This document shows, in pieces, positions 43,670 to 52,757 of a stretch of 64,000 nt of DNA. This DNA is from JAAOZP01 sp038848185 (lineage in GTDB: Archaea; Thermoproteota; EX4484-205; JAAOZP01), in the NCBI GenBank assembly GCA_038848185.1, contig JAWCNV010000002.1, positions 77,985-141,984 of the forward strand. Direction: 5' to 3'. How positions within the stretch are numbered: the stretch's first letter is position 1; each line of letters opens with the position of its first letter. A program made the translations under genes and the position numbers. Under the pieces are notes generated by a model. It searched no databases, was not told where the DNA came from, and was given only the letters and a program-made list of their open reading frames with translations.

Positions 43670-44579
43670 ACATAAAGTCTTCAGCAACCTGAACGTTTTC
43701 GAAAAACCTCTTAGCCTGCTCAAGCAGCACGGAAGCATCCCCATACCTAGAGCTTACATGAGTGAGTATAAGCCGTTTAACACCAGCAGCGGCAGCCAGC
43801 TTAGCAGCATCCGTACACGTTGAGTGTTGAAGACTGCCTGCTTCACTACTCATGTCTTCGTCGAAAGTAGCCTCGTGAATAAGAATATCAGCACCCCTAC
43901 AGAAGTCTTCGAAACCTAGAGTAGCCCCCATGTCTCCGGTGTAAACAATCTTAACCCCAGGCCTAGGCGGCCCAACTACATCCTCAGGCTTAACGATCCT
44001 TCCTCCCTCAACCGTAACCGGCTTCCCATCTATAAGCATGCTTCTCAAAGGCCCAGGCTTAATCCCGAGTGCCTCAGCCTTCTCCACATTAAACTTGCCA
44101 GGTCTATCATCCTCCTTAAAACAATAAGCGTATGCCTCAACGGAGTGTTTAACCTCATGCGAATAAACTTTATACTTCTTCCCTGAGGCAATCAAGCCGG
44201 TTTGACGAACCTCTTCAACCTCTATGGGGAAACTAGGCTGGTAGAATATCATGGGTAAGCATGACTCTATGAATGGTTTAAGCCCTTTGGGACCATATAT
44301 TTTGAGAGGACTCCTCCTGTTTTGAAGCGTCATCGTCATAAGCAACCCTGGGAGCCCAAGCACATGGTCCCCATGCATATGAGTTATGAAGATACTTGAA
44401 ATCTTTTCAAGGCTGAGGCTGGCACTCATCAGCTGCCTCTGAGCCCCCTCGCCGCAGTCGAAGAGAAGAGTCTCCCCCCTCCACCACAGAGCAATACAGG
44501 GGTGGCTCCTATTGACAGTTGGGACTGCCGCAGAGGTTCCTAGTAACATTATTCTTCCGAACGGCTGGCTCTTCTTCAA
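43653..44579 (-). CDS. rnz: Ribonuclease Z (tRNA 3' processing)
   Basis: RNase Z cuts the 3' trailer of tRNA precursors before CCA addition. The 308-residue metallo-beta-lactamase protein has LLGTSAAVPT at the start, the zinc motif THMHGDHVLGLPG (~62-74), PGVKIVYTGD, and HEATF (~235). It overlaps the upstream Trm-G10 gene by 4 bp, coupling two steps of tRNA maturation. Confidence 0.92.
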   Translation of the reverse strand: MKKSQPFGRIMLLGTSAAVPTVNRSHPCIALWWRGETLLFDCGEGAQRQLMSASLSLEKISSIFITHMHGDHVLGLPGLLMTMTLQNRRSPLKIYGPKGLKPFIESCLPMIFYQPSFPIEVEEVRQTGLIASGKKYKVYSHEVKHSVEAYAYCFKEDDRPGKFNVEKAEALGIKPGPLRSMLIDGKPVTVEGGRIVKPEDVVGPPRPGVKIVYTGDMGATLGFEDFCRGADILIHEATFDEDMSSEAGSLQHSTCTDAAKLAAAAGVKRLILTHVSSRYGDASVLLEQAKRFFENVQVAEDFMSIEIY

Positions 44580-45574
44580 CCCTTCGCCACCAGCAGTTTC
44601 CTAGTTAGGTTCATGTGAACCTCTATAAAATATGTTTCCATAAGCCTCAAGCCATTGGACGCCAAGAAGTCTTCCACAGGCAGCCTGCTAGGAGCGAGAA
44701 AAACCATCCACCCATCATCACCAAGCATTCCTGAAGCACCTCTTATGAAGCCCTCGTACAACCTAAGGGATTCAGAGCCATGTGTGGAAGCCCTTCTACC
44801 ATACGGGGGATCAGTTACAACAGCGTCAGCATGTCTGAAAGGAATGCGACGAGCATCCCCAAGGACCTGGCAGACCTCAAGCGTCTTAAACCATCTGTAG
44901 TTTCTAGGCGAAGAATAGACCATTACTGGATCCACATCCAACCCAAATGGGAAAGCCTGTAGCTCATGCGCCTCCATGAGGATGGTCCCTGTCCCAGAAA
45001 ACGGATCTACCACGACACTTCCCTTCCTAACCCTGGCAAGGTTCAGCATTGCCCTAGCAAGCTCAACCTTAAGGCTTGAAGGATGGAAAAAAGGCTTCCT
45101 GCCGCCGCTTCTAGACATTATGCTCCTCCTACCACTTGCGCAAATCCTCCTACCTAGGATGAGGAACCCGTCTGACGAGACTACCTCCAGAATGCTCCCA
45201 GGGTTTTCTAAATCAACCATAAGACCAAAGTTGTTCGAAGCCTTCTTGTTTAACTCTGCTTCGAGAGACGAGGCTTCTCCCGGGGGCATGCTGCCCCTAA
45301 TTCTCCTTACTCTGAAAGCAATACTCTCCTTCAACCCCAAGTCTAAGATCGGGGTGATCAGCTCTTCGCATGAAGCTCCATGCTTGAAAATACATATCTC
45401 CTCACATAGGAAATGTGATAATGCAAGCCTTTTGAAGGCTTTGGAAACAGGCTTCAGAGGAGCAGTAAACCTGTAGACCTGGGTTAGACCTTCCAGAATG
45501 TTTCTAGGAATATTCTCAGCGTCAAGAACCCCTTCAATCTCAGCGTACGGAAGCCTCTCATGCTCGCCAGACAC
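44576..45574 (-). CDS. tRNA (guanine-10-N2)-dimethyltransferase, Trm-G10 type
   Basis: A 332-residue THUMP methyltransferase. The N-terminal half forms the NFLD/THUMP RNA-binding part. The C-terminal Rossmann domain has VVDPFSGTGTILMEA (motif I, ~187-201), GDARRIPF and TDPPYGRRAS (motif IV, ~255). Archaeal members modify G10 of tRNA. Located between prs and rnz in the same direction, with a 35-bp gap to prs. Confidence 0.85.
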   Translation of the reverse strand: MSGEHERLPYAEIEGVLDAENIPRNILEGLTQVYRFTAPLKPVSKAFKRLALSHFLCEEICIFKHGASCEELITPILDLGLKESIAFRVRRIRGSMPPGEASSLEAELNKKASNNFGLMVDLENPGSILEVVSSDGFLILGRRICASGRRSIMSRSGGRKPFFHPSSLKVELARAMLNLARVRKGSVVVDPFSGTGTILMEAHELQAFPFGLDVDPVMVYSSPRNYRWFKTLEVCQVLGDARRIPFRHADAVVTDPPYGRRASTHGSESLRLYEGFIRGASGMLGDDGWMVFLAPSRLPVEDFLASNGLRLMETYFIEVHMNLTRKLLVAKG

Positions 45575-45609
45575 GGTGGCGAACAGCCTCGCCCAGCCTG
45601 GTTGAGTGC

Positions 45610-46512
45610 TCAGAGCCAGCCCTTCTCCCTAAGTACTCCAACTATGTCGCCCGCCACAGAAATATTTGAATACTGGGTTTCAATAGTGTCGGAAGCCAAG
45701 ATGCTGGAAGCACCTGCATTCATAATCTTCTCGTAAGCATTACCAATGAAGAGACCATGGATGCATGCGACAGAGATTTCTAAAGTCCCCTTAGCCTTAA
45801 GTAGCTTTATCGCCTCCACTATCGTGCCGCCGGTGCTTATTATATCGTCGAGAAGAATCGTCTTTCTACCAGCAGGATTCAACATGCCTTCAGTGGATGA
45901 GATGCTTCCCGTCTCCTTATTCCTCACCTTCTCCACCCATCCGCATCCTCCTCCAATCATGCTGGCAAGCCTACTGGCTCTTGACGCAGCATTCCTGTCT
46001 GGTGCCACCACGTATGCTTCTCTAAAACCGTTCTCCAAATAGTATTCAGCAAAAGTCTTGATTGCGTCAATAATAATCTTGTTTCTGAAGCCTTGAACAG
46101 CCATCTCGCTATGCGGCTCCACCAGCGCGACGCGTTCCGCTCCAGCAGCCTCGATCAGCTTAGCTACTAGATGTGCTGAAACAGGCTCTCCTGAAAGGAA
46201 CATCCTGTCTTGGCGGGCGTAAGCCATGTAAGGAATTATTACGGAAGCTTTTCCACCGCCGTTCGTCTTAAACGCAGATATGAGTTGGAGAAGAATCATA
46301 AGATTCCTGTCTTGAGGAGGCGACAGAGATTGAATTATCAAGGCGTCACTCCCTTTCACATCGTCGAGAAGCCTGATGTATGCCTCTCCGTCTGGAAACT
46401 CCTTGATGGAGAAACATATCTTCTCAAGACCTGTTAGAGAACATATTTTTTCACCAAGTTTGATGCTTGCCGGGCCCACTATTATTTTCAAACTGACTGA
46501 GTGCTTGAACAA
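45610..46512 (-). CDS. prs: Ribose-phosphate pyrophosphokinase
   Basis: Prs makes PRPP from ribose-5-phosphate and ATP, the substrate of PyrE and of purine and histidine synthesis. The 300-residue protein has DGEAYIRL, PYMAYARQDRMFLSGEPVSA (~94-113), ALVEPHSE, APDRNAASRA and the PRPP loop ILLDDIISTGGT (~215-226). First gene of the prs-trmG10-rnz unit. Confidence 0.93.
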   Translation of the reverse strand: MFKHSVSLKIIVGPASIKLGEKICSLTGLEKICFSIKEFPDGEAYIRLLDDVKGSDALIIQSLSPPQDRNLMILLQLISAFKTNGGGKASVIIPYMAYARQDRMFLSGEPVSAHLVAKLIEAAGAERVALVEPHSEMAVQGFRNKIIIDAIKTFAEYYLENGFREAYVVAPDRNAASRASRLASMIGGGCGWVEKVRNKETGSISSTEGMLNPAGRKTILLDDIISTGGTIVEAIKLLKAKGTLEISVACIHGLFIGNAYEKIMNAGASSILASDTIETQYSNISVAGDIVGVLREKGWL

Positions 46513-46681
46513 GGGCTTTTTAAACTCTTCGAGAAAACAGTGTTATCCAGCTTACAATACTTATCGTTGAACTCGGTTTCAGGGTAAGCGAGGAGCAGGC
46601 TGAAAAACTTGAAAAAGGTTTAAGGTCAATCTGACGTATTGCTAACGGTTATAAAGAAGGATACTTCTTTACGATTAGGAA

Positions 46682-48121
46682 ATGTCTGGGAAAAGATTGA
46701 TTCTAGGCTTGAAAACACTTGTAATAGTGGCTCTCGCTTCCCTGTTCCTCAGCGTATTCTTTAAAAACGTCGAGTCCATGGTGGGAGAACCTGTCGTAAT
46801 TAACCCGGTTTTCCAGAAGGGAATGTCCTATGTTAGCTGGCCCCCTAGGTTTGACAGCGCTGAGTCAGATGAATCCCTGCGTCTCCTAAGTTTGACGAAC
46901 ACTGAGTGGGTAGCAATATGCCTCTTCTGGTATCAGGACACCGTGGATTCAGAGGATATTCGCCCCCTCTATAATTCGCCCAGCGATGAATCACTCATCC
47001 ATGTGATCAATAAGGCTCATGAACTGGGTATGAAAGTCATGTTGAAACCGATGGTTGATCCCTTAGATGGACACTGGCGTGGTGAAATACCCTCCTCCGC
47101 AGAATGGTTTGAAAGCTATGCGAGTTTCATAAACCGCTGGGCAGGCTTCTCGGAAACACATGGCGTAGACATACTCTGCATCGGCTGCGAGTTTAACGCT
47201 AACGACTGGGATGAGGAGAACTGGAGGAAGATAGTTGCAGGAGTTAGAGAACGCTACTCCGGGCCCATTACGTATGCTGCAAACCATGATAACTACCAAA
47301 ACGTGAAATGGTGGGATTCCCTGGATTACGTTGGCATAGACGCCTATTTCCCCCTTACGAATAAGGATAACCCGACTCTGGAAGAGTTGACGCAAGCATG
47401 GGAGAGACATGCTGAAGCCATAGAGGCCTGGGTTTCAACATTAGGCAAGCCAGTCGTCTTCACGGAAATAGGGTATAGAAGCGGCGACGGAACTAACAGA
47501 AGGCCCTGGGAATGGTCAGCAGGAATGGGTGTTGACCTCAAGGAGCAGGCTGATTGCTACGAGGCTGCCTTCCAAGCTCTGTGGAATAAAAGCTGGTTCT
47601 ACGGGTTCTACTGGTGGAACTGGGAGACTAAACCTTCTGGAGACGGGGTTTCAAACGGCTATACTCCGCAAAAAAAGCCTGCGGAGGATGTTGTACGAAA
47701 ATGGTACTCTAGGAAGCCGCATGCATCAGTCTTCCTAACCCAGTCTAGAGAAGCGTTCCTAATTTTCGAAGAGGTTTCCATAAGCATTACAGCAATACCT
47801 AACTATCCTAGAGCCTTCACAGTACACTACGTTGTGGTCACGAATAGCGGAATAGTGAAGTCTGGTGAGGTAGAGGTGCAGGTTCCTTCAAAAGGAGTTT
47901 ACGAATTGCAGATAGGAAGATACTGGGTTGGGGAGTACATGGTTAATGTGACGGTTACGGATGCTGAAACACATAGAATTCTTTGTGAAGACTCTGTTAA
48001 AATCACTGTGGAACTACCGGTAGCGATGATGGCAGCAGTGGTGGCAGTTATTGTTACACTCCTGATCGTATTGGCGACGATTAAAAGATTAAGGCATGGT
48101 AAGGTGAGAACAAGCGGTTAA
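46682..48121 (+). CDS. Membrane-tethered glycoside hydrolase, GH113-like
   Basis: A 479-residue extracellular enzyme. An N-terminal hydrophobic helix (~8-26) exports it and a C-terminal helix (~450-468, followed by basic residues) anchors it. The catalytic TIM barrel (~40-340) resembles GH113 beta-mannanases. The likely acid/base is the Glu in CIGCEFNAND and the nucleophile the Glu in VFTEIGYRS. NHDNYQNVKWWDSLDYVGIDAYFP and FYWWNWET fit clan GH-A. A beta-sandwich (~345-445) follows. A TATA-like ttataaag lies ~30 bp upstream. The substrate, probably a beta-mannan or similar glycan, is inferred. Confidence 0.72.
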   Translation: MSGKRLILGLKTLVIVALASLFLSVFFKNVESMVGEPVVINPVFQKGMSYVSWPPRFDSAESDESLRLLSLTNTEWVAICLFWYQDTVDSEDIRPLYNSPSDESLIHVINKAHELGMKVMLKPMVDPLDGHWRGEIPSSAEWFESYASFINRWAGFSETHGVDILCIGCEFNANDWDEENWRKIVAGVRERYSGPITYAANHDNYQNVKWWDSLDYVGIDAYFPLTNKDNPTLEELTQAWERHAEAIEAWVSTLGKPVVFTEIGYRSGDGTNRRPWEWSAGMGVDLKEQADCYEAAFQALWNKSWFYGFYWWNWETKPSGDGVSNGYTPQKKPAEDVVRKWYSRKPHASVFLTQSREAFLIFEEVSISITAIPNYPRAFTVHYVVVTNSGIVKSGEVEVQVPSKGVYELQIGRYWVGEYMVNVTVTDAETHRILCEDSVKITVELPVAMMAAVVAVIVTLLIVLATIKRLRHGKVRTSG

Positions 48122-48177
48122 CTGCTATCTAATCCTATGCTACTACTTTCTAACAATGTAACCTTTTTAGCGCGCGC

Positions 48178-48402
48178 ATGGAGCTACACGAAGAAAGCGT
48201 AGTATTGAAAAACGTGGATACTGATGATTTAGCTAGTCTTGCGCCTTGAGGGAAACTCTGGTTTAACAATAAGATACATGGAGCCGGAAAAGAGCATTAT
48301 CGAAGCCATATACCTCACGATTCTGAGAGAGGAGAGGGAAAGGTGGCTGACGTGCTTCAGGATATGCGACTATAATGGGAAGGGTATGTGGACCTCGTCC
48401 TT
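48178..48402 (+). pseudogene. Short frame with an apparent frameshift, possible gene remnant
   Basis: From ATG 48178 a 23-residue frame (MELHEESVVLKNVDTDDLAS...) ends at TGA 48249. A different plus-strand frame from about 48239 continues in similar style (GNSGLTIRYMEPEKSIIEAI, then LTILREERER) to about 48370, where it runs into the antisense of the repeat-protein gene. Joined by one shift, they look like a ~60-residue piece of a real protein. I do not recognise the family. Confidence 0.25.
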
Positions 48403-49794
48403 GTACCAGAAGAAGGTTGAGGATTTCCCGTCTTCGAAGACTATTCCCCCTATTATGGTGCCGTCTAGCATGCGCAAGGGCGTTAGAGCGGAGAGCCCTC
48501 CGCCAACTACTTTTCTTCCCTTAATCTCCTCTAGTAAAGTGTCTCCTCTGAATGGCAACTTCCTACCATCCTCCAGCTTCACTGAACCGACTAGTGTCCC
48601 ATCCGGAAGGCTTTTAATAGGTCGACCTACGTTAATCACTTTCTTTCCACCTATCTTTTCTATTAAATCGTCTCCCTTGAGCAGTAGTTCTCTACCGTCC
48701 TCCAGTTTTACGAGGCATACTGGCTCACCATTCGGAAGCTTAAAGAGGAATCTCCCCTCCAGGACCTTCAAGCCGTTTACCTCGTCTATGAGTTTGTCGC
48801 CGATAAAGGGGATCCACCGGCCGTTTTCCAAGCAGGCTTCTCCAGCGAATATTGAGGCGCTGTGGGAGATCCGTGCAGTCTTAAACTCCTTCCCCCCAAT
48901 CCTATCTATGAGAGTATCGTCTTTGAACAAGAGTTCTCTTTCATACCCCTGGACCCAGGCTGTTCCAACTATGGTTCCATCAGACAAGAGTTTGTAATCG
49001 ACGAGGTTGGGCTTCGTTATCTTCCTCCCCTGAATGCTGTCTATTAAAACATCGTTTTTGAAGAGCATGCGCCCGCCCCCCTCTAGCGTGACTAATCCAG
49101 CCAAGATTCCGTCTGGTAGGAAGAGTGGGAATTCCACGTAAATGATTTTCTTTCCCTGGATTTCCTCTATTAGAGTGTCTCCTTTAAAGATGGCTTCTCT
49201 CCCATCCTTCAAGTAGGCTACGCCAACAAGGGTTCCGTCGCACCAGACTTGAAGAATCTCCGCGCTCTCAACCTCTTTCCCCCCGATGCTCTTTATGAAG
49301 GATTCGTCTTTGAACGCTTTCCACACGCCCACCTTACCCTCCTCCTCGATCTCAATGTTTCCAACCAGCGTCCCGTCTGGGAGGACTGCGAAACCATCCT
49401 CGCTCGTGTCGATAATCTTTTTCCCTTCAATATTTTCTATGACCTCGTCCCCCTTGAAGAATATCCAGAAGGCAGGGGCCTCCCATATTTGAACTGTGCC
49501 TGCAACCCTGCCGTCGGGCAATGGCTCGAGGTGCGAGTAGTGTCCAACTCTTCTCCCACCTATTTCCTCTACTACTGTTTCCCCTATGAGGGGCAGGTAG
49601 TTTGTTCCTCGCCTGCTGCTCCCGTATTCAACCCAGCCGGCTACGGTATCTGGGAGGGTGAACGCATCACCTATGTCTACAATCTTATTCTCCACCAGCT
49701 TCCCGTTTATCCTCGTAACGAGGTCGAAAACCTCCCCCGGCTTAAAATCTCTGAAGAATATCCTGATATAATCTCCTCTTCTAACTATTTTCAT
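48370..49794 (-). CDS. Protein of nine ~47-residue beta repeats, partner of the nuclease protein
   Basis: A 474-residue protein built almost entirely of repeats. Each unit has the form xPDGTLVGxVxLEDGRxLxFKGDxLIEEIxGKKI, with nine visible copies of the DG-x2-x-G half and nine of the GD-x-LI-x-x-I-x-GK half. One copy is degenerate (SASIFAGEA). The pattern is like WG-type or beta-propeller repeats that form binding surfaces. There is no signal peptide or membrane helix, so it should be cytosolic. It starts 12 bp after the nuclease-tailed gene and may be its inhibitor or targeting partner. Function is inferred only from position. Confidence 0.6.
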   Translation of the reverse strand: MKIVRRGDYIRIFFRDFKPGEVFDLVTRINGKLVENKIVDIGDAFTLPDTVAGWVEYGSSRRGTNYLPLIGETVVEEIGGRRVGHYSHLEPLPDGRVAGTVQIWEAPAFWIFFKGDEVIENIEGKKIIDTSEDGFAVLPDGTLVGNIEIEEEGKVGVWKAFKDESFIKSIGGKEVESAEILQVWCDGTLVGVAYLKDGREAIFKGDTLIEEIQGKKIIYVEFPLFLPDGILAGLVTLEGGGRMLFKNDVLIDSIQGRKITKPNLVDYKLLSDGTIVGTAWVQGYERELLFKDDTLIDRIGGKEFKTARISHSASIFAGEACLENGRWIPFIGDKLIDEVNGLKVLEGRFLFKLPNGEPVCLVKLEDGRELLLKGDDLIEKIGGKKVINVGRPIKSLPDGTLVGSVKLEDGRKLPFRGDTLLEEIKGRKVVGGGLSALTPLRMLDGTIIGGIVFEDGKSSTFFWYKDEVHIPFPL

Positions 49795-49806
49795 TCCTCA
49801 TCACTC

Positions 49807-51807
49807 TCAAGGAGGCTCAAGTATATAAGCATCGAGAGAAGGGTCGTCGGGTGCAACAGGCCCCCCACCTCCAATAATGACAAACATCTTACCATACAGC
49901 TTCTGCTTTAGGTAAACCTGCCTTATCTTCCCCAAGTACTGCTTCGCCCCTCCACCGCTGGGCGCTTGGTCAAAGAAGTAGTATGCGGCACACTTGTGTT
50001 GGCTTATTAGCAAGACATCTCTATCAACTTGCTTCAACGTTTCTTTTGACACATCGGTTTCTACTCCAGTTTTCACCTCTATGATGATGTAAGGCTCTTC
50101 TTTTCCATCTACAACTTTCTTTACGAATGCAATATCGGCTCTCCTAGATTTTATGCCTTCTTCCGTTTCCACTTCCCAGGTCTTTTCGAGCCTTATGTCC
50201 TCTATGTTGCCCATACTCCTCTTTATAACGTAGTCCAGCGTATTGAAGACTCCCATGGTATGTTTGAACTGCCCGCGAATTATACCTTTAAGCTCGTCGA
50301 GAAGAATTGGGTACTTTAAGACGAACTCAAGAAACCTGTTTGCAATATCCTCTCCTGATTCAAGGGCCTCGAGATAAGTATCAACAATATCCCCTATCCT
50401 AACTCCAACCCCCTCCGTAGCGTCTCCTTTTATTTTGAGCAGGATGTCCTCAAGGGCCCTCACCTTCTCGACGACCTTCAACCTCTCGAGGGGATCCATC
50501 TTATCCATGTCCCTCGTGTTGACGCTGAGCCAGTTGTTCAGAGAATCTATGGCTTCGTCCCCATCTTTAATCCACATTGACATTATGCTTCTTACCACCG
50601 TTCCGCCTTTCTCCTTCAGCTCGTCCAGAGAATAGTGCTTAATTATGGTCCCTACGGCGTCCAGTATCTTTTTCGAGCTCTCCCTGCTCGGAACGTTTTC
50701 TAAGACTTCTTTCGAGAGTCCCGAAGAAACATCTAGAGTATCCCCAACCTTGGGGAACTCCCCTTTCGCGTCCTTAAGCAAATTTCCAACGGCTTCGCCG
50801 AACCTGCTGCTGTACTTGTTTCCCAAAAGAAGGTCGACGACACTGCTTGCGAAGCCCCCTATCTTTCCCCGCATCAGGACGATAGCATCCCAGATTGATG
50901 GTGTTATCCAGTTGTAGATCCCCCTGCCCATAAGCCTTAGGACTTGGCTTACGCTCAACGGTTCACCGCCTATCCTCTCAGCCTTAATCTTGGTGATCAT
51001 CGTGTAGAACGATGCGTAGAGTATGCAGAGCACTATTGCTCCAGCGACCCTCCCAGTTGCATAGCCTATTTTATACTCCTTGTTCTCCCCTGGAAGCACT
51101 AACGGCTCCTTCCACCCGAGGGCTATGCAAATCTCATCCCAGGTGACATCGGCAAGGAGCTTCAATAGGGCGTTTATCCCAAGGTTTTCAAAGGTTGCGT
51201 TAGCCTCAATCCTAAGCCTGTGCGCGAGTTCAACGCATTCTCCAGCGTGCTCAACATCGCCCTTAGCCAGATATTCCCCAGCCCTCTTCAAGGTCTCGTT
51301 GGACAGAGCGTTCATCTCATCCCTAGCAAGATACGCATTGTAAACATCCATCCCGATCTCGAAGAGGTTCATGGCTACGCCTACGCCGAGGATGATCCTT
51401 GAAGCAGTAACCACATGGCCCGCTGGGACTACGAATCCAACAATAACCATGAGCCCCACGCTTATCACTATCTTCCACGCTTGCGACGCTAAACCATCCC
51501 AGAACCCCTTCCAGCATGGTGAGGACTCGGGTTTAAGGAGGAACTTGGTTTGGGCGACAAGCCTACCGTTATAGGTTAGGTTTACCGTGACCTCTCTTTC
51601 AAACCCGTCGTTTGGTGATGGTGAGAGCAGAACGGCGTCCTCCTTCCCTGAAATGTAGAGATGCTTCCAGCCATTCTCGCCGCCAGCCTTCCCGAAAACC
51701 GTCAGTATTCTCGATTCAAAGTCAACCCTGTAGTCGAACCCTATTCCGGCGAAGTTTCTAACCCTTATTGTGACGATGCCAAATCGAGATACAAAAATCG
51801 ACAGCAT
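49807..51807 (-). CDS. Large protein with C-terminal PD-(D/E)XK nuclease domain, polymorphic-toxin-like
   Basis: A 666-residue multidomain protein. Residues 1-100 form a beta-rich domain. Residues ~112-150 and ~260-285 hold hydrophobic helices. A long helical region (~300-530) follows. The C-terminal ~120 residues contain SRRADIAFVKK and EEPYIIIEVKTG, the D...ExK core of a restriction-endonuclease-fold nuclease, then a later KQVDRD-type helix. N-terminal delivery or membrane region plus a C-terminal nuclease is the layout of polymorphic toxins, though a membrane-associated nuclease with a housekeeping role is possible. Followed closely by the repeat-protein gene. Confidence 0.6.
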   Translation of the reverse strand: MLSIFVSRFGIVTIRVRNFAGIGFDYRVDFESRILTVFGKAGGENGWKHLYISGKEDAVLLSPSPNDGFEREVTVNLTYNGRLVAQTKFLLKPESSPCWKGFWDGLASQAWKIVISVGLMVIVGFVVPAGHVVTASRIILGVGVAMNLFEIGMDVYNAYLARDEMNALSNETLKRAGEYLAKGDVEHAGECVELAHRLRIEANATFENLGINALLKLLADVTWDEICIALGWKEPLVLPGENKEYKIGYATGRVAGAIVLCILYASFYTMITKIKAERIGGEPLSVSQVLRLMGRGIYNWITPSIWDAIVLMRGKIGGFASSVVDLLLGNKYSSRFGEAVGNLLKDAKGEFPKVGDTLDVSSGLSKEVLENVPSRESSKKILDAVGTIIKHYSLDELKEKGGTVVRSIMSMWIKDGDEAIDSLNNWLSVNTRDMDKMDPLERLKVVEKVRALEDILLKIKGDATEGVGVRIGDIVDTYLEALESGEDIANRFLEFVLKYPILLDELKGIIRGQFKHTMGVFNTLDYVIKRSMGNIEDIRLEKTWEVETEEGIKSRRADIAFVKKVVDGKEEPYIIIEVKTGVETDVSKETLKQVDRDVLLISQHKCAAYYFFDQAPSGGGAKQYLGKIRQVYLKQKLYGKMFVIIGGGGPVAPDDPSLDAYILEPP

Positions 51808-52084
51808 AATAAAAAAATGATTCTAGCAGTTAACCCGAACACAGCGGATATGCCTAAATAATAGTTTTTAGCGCGCAGCCCAATGCTTTGAAAAATGACC
51901 ATTTTGCTTTTCTGCTTCTCCCTCAATAAATTATTCAAACCCTTAACGGAGTTGAGAAAGGACGGACATTATGAATAGGAATGTCTAAAAAGCCTCAAAA
52001 ACCCAGTAAAAGCATGGGAAACGTACTGTAACAAAACTGCCAACTGCCTCAAAATTTATATAATAAGCTTGTGTTTGCGTCTGA
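51808..52084. other. Intergenic region between divergent genes
   Basis: This 277-bp gap separates the toxin-like operon (minus) from the ECF S-component gene (plus). It is AT-rich and carries the plus-strand TATA box near its end. I do not recognise a riboswitch upstream of the transporter. Confidence 0.4.
52055..52063 (+). promoter_or_regulatory. TATA box of the ECF S-component gene
   Basis: tttatataa centred ~26 bp before the ATG at 52085; strong match and leaderless spacing. Confidence 0.6.
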
Positions 52085-52702
52085 ATGAAGATGGGGAGCG
52101 GAAGGCGTGTTGAAACCTCAACGAGCATCGTTGCTTTCAGCGGTGCTAGGAAAGTAGCCTTCATAGGCATGATGGGGGCCTTAAGCAATGTTCTGTTCCT
52201 AGCGTCCATAACTGTGCTCAACTGGGGGCAGGTTGCAATAGATCTTTCTCACATGGGGACGCTTATAGCATCATTCTTCGCAGGGCCTTTGGCAGGGTTG
52301 GCTGTCGGGGTTATTGCTGGGCTTGGCAGCGGGCTCTACTTCGGCTCAATGAGCGGGTTAATATGGTTGTTTCTGCCAGGGTTCATCATAGGGAAGGCGT
52401 TAACAGGCTTTACAGTCGGGCTGCTTAGTAAAGCATTCAGACTAATGGAGAGGAGGAGGAAAAGCCTGCTGGCCATAGTTTTCACGCTGGCCGGGTATGT
52501 TCCTGAATGCTTGTTCACAATACTCTTCTTCCTAGTTTTGATCCCCGCTTTTGCTCCTCCGGCTGCTGCAACCTATCTTACTCCACTCCTCATACCGATA
52601 CTCGTTAAGGCTTGGATAGAGATGGGGATCATGGGGTTTTACATGGCGGCCCTAGTTGGGAACAACGGGTTCACCAGCATGGTTAACAGGCTCTGGGCCT
52701 GA
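52085..52702 (+). CDS. ECF-type vitamin transporter S component
   Basis: A 205-residue membrane protein with about six helices. The N-terminal segment KVAFIGMMGALSNVLFLAS and the following DLSHMGTLIASFFAGPLAGLAVGVIAGLGSG match S components of energy-coupling-factor transporters (glycine/alanine-rich helices, GPxxGxxxGxxxG). The S component binds a vitamin or metal and needs a separate ATPase (EcfA) and EcfT module, neither of which is here. Substrate unknown. Confidence 0.72.
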   Translation: MKMGSGRRVETSTSIVAFSGARKVAFIGMMGALSNVLFLASITVLNWGQVAIDLSHMGTLIASFFAGPLAGLAVGVIAGLGSGLYFGSMSGLIWLFLPGFIIGKALTGFTVGLLSKAFRLMERRRKSLLAIVFTLAGYVPECLFTILFFLVLIPAFAPPAAATYLTPLLIPILVKAWIEMGIMGFYMAALVGNNGFTSMVNRLWA

Positions 52703-52728
52703 GAAAACACTGTTTAAAACAGTAAACC

Positions 52729-52737
52729 ATTTAAACC
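52729..52737 (+). promoter_or_regulatory. TATA-like element of the L22e-like gene
   Basis: atttaaacc centred ~25 bp before the ATG at 52758. This favours that ATG over a longer frame opening at 52656, which would run through the end of the transporter gene. Confidence 0.5.
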
Positions 52738-52757
52738 AGACTGGTCAGGGCTTAACT

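Noticed and set aside
48239..48997. A 252-codon plus-strand frame overlapping the repeat-protein gene
   Set aside because: Its Ser/Pro-rich product is the antisense reading of the repeat gene, whose nine regular repeats on the minus strand show clear protein selection.
51808..52084. Riboswitch upstream of the ECF S component
   Set aside because: No recognisable conserved riboswitch core, and the TATA box placement implies a leaderless mRNA with no room for one.
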